64,000 nucleotides of DNA, from the NCBI RefSeq assembly GCF_029931775.1, contig NC_079323.1, positions 33,560,882 to 33,624,881 of the forward strand, read 5' to 3'. The notes beneath the pieces are model-generated. The model saw only the letters and a list, made by a program, of their open reading frames with translations. It searched no databases and was not told the DNA's origin. Positions 58,297 through 64,000 of the stretch are shown here, in pieces (the stretch's first letter is position 1; each line of letters starts with the position of its first letter). Source of the stretch: Euleptes europaea (taxonomy: Eukaryota > Chordata > Lepidosauria > Squamata > Sphaerodactylidae). Both the position numbers and the translations under genes were made by a program.

Positions 58297-60215
58297 TAAG
58301 AAAATACATTTCAACAGCTTTTTTTTCCAAAAGAAAATGATAACGTTGACTGTTTTCTCAGCTGAATACTAACAGAAGATGTCATTTCAGTTTACTGATA
58401 GGTGTGCCGAGTAGCAGACTTAAGATATGGATAAATTAAACCATTTTTGAATGTTTTAAAATACTTTTCTTTAACGCTGCTTATTATAAAGGTCAGCTAT
58501 TTTTAAAGTAGCTTTAGAAGAGCTGACCTGCTTCTGGAGAAAATGATACTGAAGAATTGTATTAAGGCTGTAGAGCACTTTGGGGTACTGAAAAGCATTT
58601 GAAATTCCTGAGCTCTTAGTTGACTTTGCAAATTGCAAAGTGGCAAATGTTTCTACAATCTCAAAGCACTGAAATTTTGGTTTGATCTGCTGGGTCAATA
58701 TATGAGGTCAGAAACTAGAGCTCCATCAAAATGACACTTTTTTCCCTCAAAAAAATTTGGGAGCCAATTGAAAAAAATTGTATTATATCGAACTGGAAAA
58801 AAGACATTACGTCTCTGTAAGTGGTTTTTTAAAACGCCTTCTGTGCATTATCAGGTTAAAACAACTGAATGATTCAGCTACTAAACTAAAATGTGTATAG
58901 CAACAAAGATCTCATAGGATAGTAGTTGAGGAGTTGTTATTACTATAAAAGCTAACGTTTTTCTGGGCCATGGTAAATACAGCAGTGGAAATACAGACAG
59001 AGGAGTGGAATGTTGTCATGAGATGAAACCTAGTAGGTAGCTGCAGTGACAGACATATATGCAGTCCTTTGGGATATCTTTTCCCTGAAATTGTGTGACA
59101 CAGGCTGATACATTATTGAACCCAAGTAAAGCAACGTGATCAGAGCTGCACATTTGTGATCATTTCGGGTGTGGCAAATGATTTTTTCCCTCTCGAGACA
59201 TGAAGATTGAGCGTATGTCTGTGTTTATAGAATATTTTCAGTGTTAAAGAACTGAAACATTTTGCTAGAGATTCACAGCTTTCATTCACACAGCATTCAG
59301 ATGTCTTGTTTAATTGTGATTAAGTAAAAATGGGCATGAACTTTGCTTGTTGTCAAGCTCGTGCATGCAGTTTACTCCACCCTTCTTGCACAAAGAATCA
59401 GTGTTAAAAACTAACTATGGTTACCTGTGATGCCCAAACGCAGGGGAGTAGTTAGGACCCTCCATGAACAGGGCTGCTAAGATTAATCTCCTCCTTCCCC
59501 ACAAACCGGGATCCTCAGTCAGAATTTAAATTAACTCCAGTTAAGCCACATGCCTGCACTTGTACGTGATGGAATTTCTTTAACTGCAATTCTCAACACA
59601 AGGAGCACAGAGTGTGGACCAAGCAGCCAGCTGAGTCTGTGCACTTTTTCAGTTTACCGCAGTAAAGGTAAGGCATCTGAATGCAGCAGTATTGACCAAA
59701 ATGTTGATCTCCCGTTTAAGACTAACTTAAGATCCTGGAGCAATTTTTATGAATGTTGTCATGAAAGAGTGTAGACCCCGGGGGGAGGGGGGAACAGTTG
59801 AGGGAATCTGATGTGTTGTGTAACAAGTCAAGAGTTGCAAATCATAAATAATAGTTCTGTACCATAAATGAAGCTGACCTTTATAACAAGCAACTCTCTT
59901 AAATTATATTCTTAATAATAATCAAGGCACCTTAATTCTAAAACTAATTCCCATGTTTTTAAAAATATCTAAATTAGAGTTTTTGAACATTACTTGCATG
60001 AACTGCACCTCTGCCAACGCTCTTGTATTTATAGTTCTGCCCCCCCTCCAGCTGTTACTTTTTTGTTCTCCTTTTTAAGAAAAATAAAATCTCCTGAAGA
60101 GCCTCCAAATTGTGCCTACTTCAGTAGTATTTTTTTCCATAATGTTAATGTAAAGATGTGTGTGTTACTGTTTATAAACTGCAGTTGTAAATAAATCGAT
60201 ACTATTTGAACACAG
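58297..60215 (+). other. TBC1D23: TBC1D23 3' UTR with probable poly(A) signal
   Basis: About 1.9 kb of AT-rich DNA follows the stop with no recognised repeats. Canonical AATAAA hexamers occur at 60083-60088 and 60190-60195. The second is followed by sequence with TG-rich bits (TTTGATTTGACTC), so cleavage near 60.21 kb is likely. The 3' end is inferred from signals only. Confidence 0.6.
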
Positions 60216-60919
60216 GTCTTTCTGATAAAAGATGTTTGATTTGACTCTTATTTCAGCGCTTCAAGTTGGGTGGGGAGTTTTTTTGTACCTTGTAAAGATA
60301 TTTAGACATTGGATAATAGGTATTTATTACCTTATGTATGCATGAAGATATCCTACTTTAAAATCAAAGCAAAATCTAGCTGCGTAAAACACCATGCTAA
60401 AGTATAGTGTGAAGAAGTACATAATATAGCGAACTAGTACATGGATAGATCTGGAAACCTCAGTTCCATGAAGGAAGAAAAGTGGAATGTATAGGTAATA
60501 AGTAAGTAAACTGTTGCTCAACACATCTTTCTGGAAAAGTCATCTGCCCAAGATCCTTTTCAGTCTGATGTCAAGCTGGGCTACAGGACACAGACAGCAC
60601 TGGAGGCCTTGGTTGATGACCTCTGGGGGAATGCAGACAAGGCCTATGACTTTCTGCTGATCCTACTAGGTTTTTTTATTTATGTCATTTATAGTCCATC
60701 TTTCTTACCAAGACTCAAGGCAGATTACACAGTGTAAGTAAATACAATCAACAGGATGGGACATCAGTAAACCATATAATAGGATTTGGATCACAGAAAT
60801 CTGAAATCAAACAGAGACAAAGTGTAAGTATTAACAGGACACATTAAACAATGCAAAGATTGTCTATTTATAGCAACAGACAGTATGTACTATTCACAGT
60901 AGTAGTCCACAGTCCCTGC

Positions 60920-61114
60920 TAGGGTTGTTAGGTCCCCCACCAGTGGGAGGTTTTGGGGGCGGAGCCTGAGGAAGGCAGGGTTTGGGGAGGGACTTCAATG
61001 CCATAGCGTCCAATTGCCAAAGCAGCCGTTTTCTCCGGGTGAACCTCCTATCGGCTGGAGATCAGTTGTAATAGTGGGAAGTCTCCAGCTAATACCTGGA
61101 GGTAGGCAACCCTG
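60920..61114 (+). mobile_element. Non-autonomous DNA transposon (AGGGTTGCCA family), 8-bp duplication
   Basis: The ends are TAGGGTTGTTAGGTCCCCCA and GGAGGTAGGCAACCCTG. The flanks are GTCCCTGC (60912-60919) and GTCCCTAC (61115-61122). The internal motif is CAATGCCATAGCGTCCAATT. Confidence 0.85.
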
Positions 61115-61542
61115 GTCCCTACCCTTTACCGAAGCATCTTTCTGAATGATTGCATATAGTACAACCCTACTACCTGTGTAAAATTTTTTTAAAAAAGCCC
61201 TCTAGAATAATACAGTTTTGCATATTTTGCAGAAAACCTGGAGAGCGGGAACCTTCCCGACCTCGTCAAGCAGGCCATTCCATAAGCTGGGGCCCACAAG
61301 GGAGAGTGCACGTCAACAGGCAGTTGGTGGTTTTGTCCATTTGCAGGTAGGCACCTGTTGAAGGCCCTGCTGATACGAGCAAAACCGCTGTGACAGAGCG
61401 TAGGGGAAGAGGTGGTCCTGCAGATACGAGGGATTGAGGCCACAAAGGGCGCCCAATGCGATGGTCAATGCCAATAACAGCCTGGTAACTGACGGGCAAC
61501 CAGTGGAGTGACTGCAGAATGGGGGTGATATGCATGCTCCAG

Positions 61543-61713
61543 CGATAGAATTGCCAGGTCCCTCTTTGCCACCGGCGGGAGGGGGGTGGGACTTCAATGC
61601 CATAGAGTCCAATTGCCAAAGCAGCCATTTCCTCCAGGTGAACTGATCTCTATCGGCTGGAGAATAGTTGTAATAGCAGGAGATCTCCAGCTAGTAAGTA
61701 CCTGGAGGTTGGC
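61543..61713 (+). mobile_element. Non-autonomous DNA transposon in the L2 copy
   Basis: TTGCCAGGTCCCTCTTTGCC to GGAGGTTGGCAGCCCTA has the family signature ATGCCATAGAGTCCAATTGC. It is closely related to 28646 and 60920. Confidence 0.8.
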
Positions 61714-61802
61714 AGCCCTATCTACCGAACTCCTGTTAATAACTGAGCTGCAACATTCTACACCGACTGGAGTCTCTTGAGTTGACTTGCAGGGAAGACT
61801 TT

Positions 61803-61982
61803 AAAAAAAAATTTTTTTTTATTAATTTTTATAACATAAAACAAAACAAACGAAATAGAATAATAATAATATAAAGTAAATTTTTTAAAAAGTAAATACA
61901 AAAGAGCATCTCTATATACTTATTAATACATTCATGGTTACAAAATTATAAAGTTCAAAAAGATACCCCTCGAAGGGGTCGA
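61803..61982 (-). mobile_element. Small AT-rich retroposon, 12-bp target duplication
   Basis: AGGGAAGACTTT flanks both sides exactly (61791-61802 and 61983-61994). The insert begins with A and T runs and ends in a CCCTCGAAGGGG hairpin. Its start resembles the insertion at 4104. Confidence 0.7.
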
Positions 61983-62093
61983 AGGGAAGACTTTTTTTAA
62001 TACAGTGCGTTACAGTAGTCTTGTCTCAATGTTGCCCTGGCATGGGTCTTGGTGCCTACCAACACTGCAAGGTTGGGGGGGGGGGGAACTCAC

Positions 62094-62158
62094 TGGCGCC
62101 GGGGATGTAGGTAAGTGACGGTGATCCCTAGAGCCACCAAAACCCCCGGAAAGAACAT
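62094..62158 (-). CDS. Candidate short membrane-protein first exon, unverified
   Basis: On the minus strand an ATG at 62158 gives MFFPGVLVALGITVTYLHPR R and then a good donor GTGAGT (62093-62088). This is one hydrophobic segment followed by basic residues, the shape of a small single-pass membrane protein. The start context is poor, no second exon was recognised, and an L2 LINE lies immediately beyond. An overlapping minus-strand frame (62158-62553) was not recognised either. It may be chance. Confidence 0.15.
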
Positions 62159-62479
62159 CACACCAGCTCCCACGATGTCTCCGCCGGTTGCTGGGGAGGG
62201 TCGATGTTGCAATTCTTAAATGAGTTCCCAATACCTTTGCTGCACTGCACAGAAAACTGGCGGTGGACGCGAACTTCGCCACTGTGGTCTCTTTTCAGGG
62301 CGAGATCTACCTGCTGTGCTTTAAAAGAGAAGAAAACACAGAAATTCAAATAAAAATAAAAGGACCTTTCCCCTGTCGAGGAAAAGCACAGAAACCTCAG
62401 CCAAAAAAGATACACGCACACAACCCCCAATGCACAATATTTTCCTTTAACCCGTCCCCTTCCCTGCCTGATGAAACAG

Positions 62480-62600
62480 CCGCTCATGTCTTTGTCCCGC
62501 CGGTCGGATAAACTACATTTCCCAGCAGCCCCCTTCACAAGCCCGGTGAGCATGCGCCCTGCTCCTCCCCTCGCAGGTCCGTATTACTGGGGCGTTCGAG
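62480..62600. promoter_or_regulatory. GC-rich promoter-like segment with ZNF143/Staf-type motif
   Basis: AACTACATTTCCCAGCAGCC at 62511-62530 closely matches the known ZNF143/Staf element (ACTACAATTCCCAGCATGC). That motif is typical of housekeeping and often bidirectional vertebrate promoters. The segment has several CpGs and no TATA box. It sits about 100 bases upstream of the probable NIT2 start codon. Confidence 0.65.
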
Positions 62601-62613
62601 TTCCTCCTTTGGG

Positions 62614-62641
62614 ATGCAGCTGCTGAAGGGAGTCATGGCCA
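62614..62641 (+). CDS. NIT2: Coding first exon, probable NIT2 (omega-amidase)
   Basis: ATGGCCA is followed at once by a consensus donor GTGAGT (62642), so the exon encodes Met-Ala and one base of the next codon. In mammals NIT2 lies directly downstream of TBC1D23 on the same strand. Its N-terminus (MTSFRLAL or MSTFRLAL) would fit a first exon of ATG plus four bases. An in-frame upstream ATG at 62614 would give MQLLKGVMA; the ATG at 62635 gives the NIT2-like length. NIT2 hydrolyses alpha-ketoglutaramate and alpha-ketosuccinamate. The remaining exons are outside the window, so the identity rests on synteny plus exon shape. Confidence 0.5.
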
Positions 62642-64000
62642 GTGAGTGTCTTTCTAGCAACGGCGGCGTTGTGCTTTGGGGTTTCTCTTTTTAAAAAAAA
62701 CACAGTTTTTTTAAAAAATCATCATTATTTTCTAATCTTTTTGCAAAATAAATAATGAAATAAGCAAGCGGGGCTCGAAAATGAACACAGGCATCTAAAT
62801 TATTTTGGATCTGAGGGGTTTCTGCCTGGAGGGCAGGAGGGCGCGTTTGTGCAAACCCAGTTTGTGCAAACCTTTGGTGCAAACGCAAAAGTCACTTGTG
62901 CAGCAGAGAGAAAGGCGCTAGCCCCCTCCTTTTGCTTGCTGAGCTGGCCTTCTGTTTAAAGGGTGCGCTTTAGAGGGGAGCATTACAAAATGTGATCCAC
63001 CTTCGTGATCGTCCACCTGCAATCTGAAGTGGTACAGTTCAGTCTAACTCCCCCCTCCCGGTCTCTACCACCTCATTCTCTTGCATGTGTAACCTGGGCA
63101 CGCGCCTGTTGCTCTTCTTTTTGGCTTGACGTTTGTCCTCAAAAATGTTCTAAATGAAATCTGTCCTGTGCATAGTAAAGAGTACCTATTTCCGGTATTT
63201 CCTCACTTCAACCGCAAAAGCTGAACCTGAATGTGTGATTTTGTTTGTTTTTTGCTGTCAAGTCACAGCTGACTTATGGCGACCCTGTAGGTTTTTCAAG
63301 GCAAGAGAAGATAGGAGGTTTGCCATTGCCTGCCTTTGCATCACAACCCTGGTATTCCTTGGAGGTCTCCCACAGCTCTTTTACCTAAATGCAAATAAGC
63401 AACCAAGAGAATGCAGAGCTCAGGGTCATTCTGCAAGGCCCAAAGAATCTCCATAGCTTGCCTGTGAATTGCATAATGCCTTAAAGTCTTCTGAACTTGG
63501 CTGTTTAATCTAGAATACTGCATTCCAAAATTAGGGGCTTGGATTGCCCAGTGAACCTCTGCATTCCAGCAGTGGAACAGGACTTTTTCCTCACCACCCC
63601 CAATTACAGCCCCAAAGACAGTAGCCCCCGGGAACAGCACAAGGAGGGAGCTGGAGAAAATCACATTCTGAATGTGCTCTCTGATTACTTTAATTCTGGG
63701 CGTATTATATATTTCTGTGATCCTTGTTAAGATGCTGAGCTAATCATCTTGTTATAGCTGCTGCTGAGTTGTTATAGAAAACCAAATTGTGTTGCGTACT
63801 CATATTTTACATTTCCTAAGTTCGCTCACATCTCTGACAGAGTGGAGATTCTCCAGTATAGACTGGGAAGTTGCTTGTTGGGTATCTATTACAGCCCTTC
63901 AGTGGCACTACCCCAATTATCTGATGTTTCCTGAGAAAGATGGTTTTCCCTATTTAGTCACACCCATATGACAAAATATCATAAATATGACACACCTTCT
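62642..64000 (+). other. NIT2: Start of the probable NIT2 intron 1
   Basis: It begins at the donor GTGAGT. It holds a Sauria SINE fragment (63255-63375). The rest is AT-rich or moderately GC-rich with no recognised exon. Confidence 0.45.
63255..63375 (+). mobile_element. Sauria SINE / Bov-B-type fragment
   Basis: GTCAAGTCACAGCTGACTTA, TGGCGACCCTGTAGG, TTTTCAAGGCAAGAGAAGAT and CCTGGTATTCCTTGGAGGTC are family-diagnostic. It stops before the usual GATCTGAC region. Confidence 0.88.

Larger units (their letters stand above)
61196..62060 (-). mobile_element. L2-clade LINE fragment, split by two insertions
   Basis: The minus strand encodes ITPILQSLHWLPVSYQAV, a hallmark of the L2/CR1-group RT C-terminus. 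The plus-strand text GAGTGACTGCAGAATGGGGG and TGCGTTACAGTAGTCTTGTC fits the common squamate L2 copy. It is broken by a MITE (61543-61713) and a small retroposon (61803-61982). Confidence 0.75.

Overview
The window is vertebrate nuclear DNA, almost certainly from a squamate reptile (a lizard; a gecko is possible but not proven). The evidence is one large multi-exon gene with AT-rich introns, plus a repeat mix typical of squamates: Sauria SINEs with a Bov-B type 3' tail, tRNA-derived squamate SINEs, CR1, L2 and L1 LINEs, MIR-like CORE-SINEs and many short non-autonomous DNA transposons. No bacterial-type genes, CRISPR arrays, rRNA or tRNA genes were seen.

The one secure gene is TBC1D23 on the + strand. 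Its coding exons run from 9829 to 58296, and its 3' UTR probably ends near 60.2 kb. Eighteen constitutive exons join in frame to 681 residues. A 45-base cassette exon (45688-45732) would raise this to 696, matching the long and short isoforms known in mammals. The protein is a trans-Golgi tether with a TBC domain lacking the arginine finger, a rhodanese-like domain lacking the catalytic cysteine, and a C-terminal PH-like domain. Exon 2 ends in an exactly duplicated 5' splice site 21 bases apart, which could add seven residues.

About 2.4 kb beyond the TBC1D23 poly(A) signal is a GC-rich promoter-like segment with a ZNF143/Staf-type motif (62511-62530). It is followed by a short coding first exon ending at 62641. 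By conserved synteny this is probably the start of NIT2, whose other exons lie outside the window.

Layout: 1-5.3 kb is intergenic repeats, including foldback elements with a 40-bp minisatellite, a MITE nested in a retroposon, and an LTR-like fossil. 5.3-5.8 kb is an orphan CpG-rich segment. 5.8-6.4 kb is a 97-bp tandem array. 8.9-9.7 kb is a tandem repeat followed by a 247-bp AT-rich palindrome just upstream of TBC1D23. 9.8-58.3 kb is TBC1D23, with introns carrying CR1, L1, hAT-like MITEs, TA-flanked MITEs with GC-rich cores, SINEs and two LTR-element fossils. 58.3-62 kb is the 3' UTR and a nested L2/MITE/retroposon stack. 62-64 kb is the NIT2-like promoter, first exon and start of its intron.

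No previously undescribed gene system was established. The most interesting signals are the duplicated splice donor, the palindrome at the promoter, the GC-rich hairpin array inside a MITE, twin palindromes with back-to-back YY1-like motifs, and two hAT-like insertions at the same site of two MIR copies.
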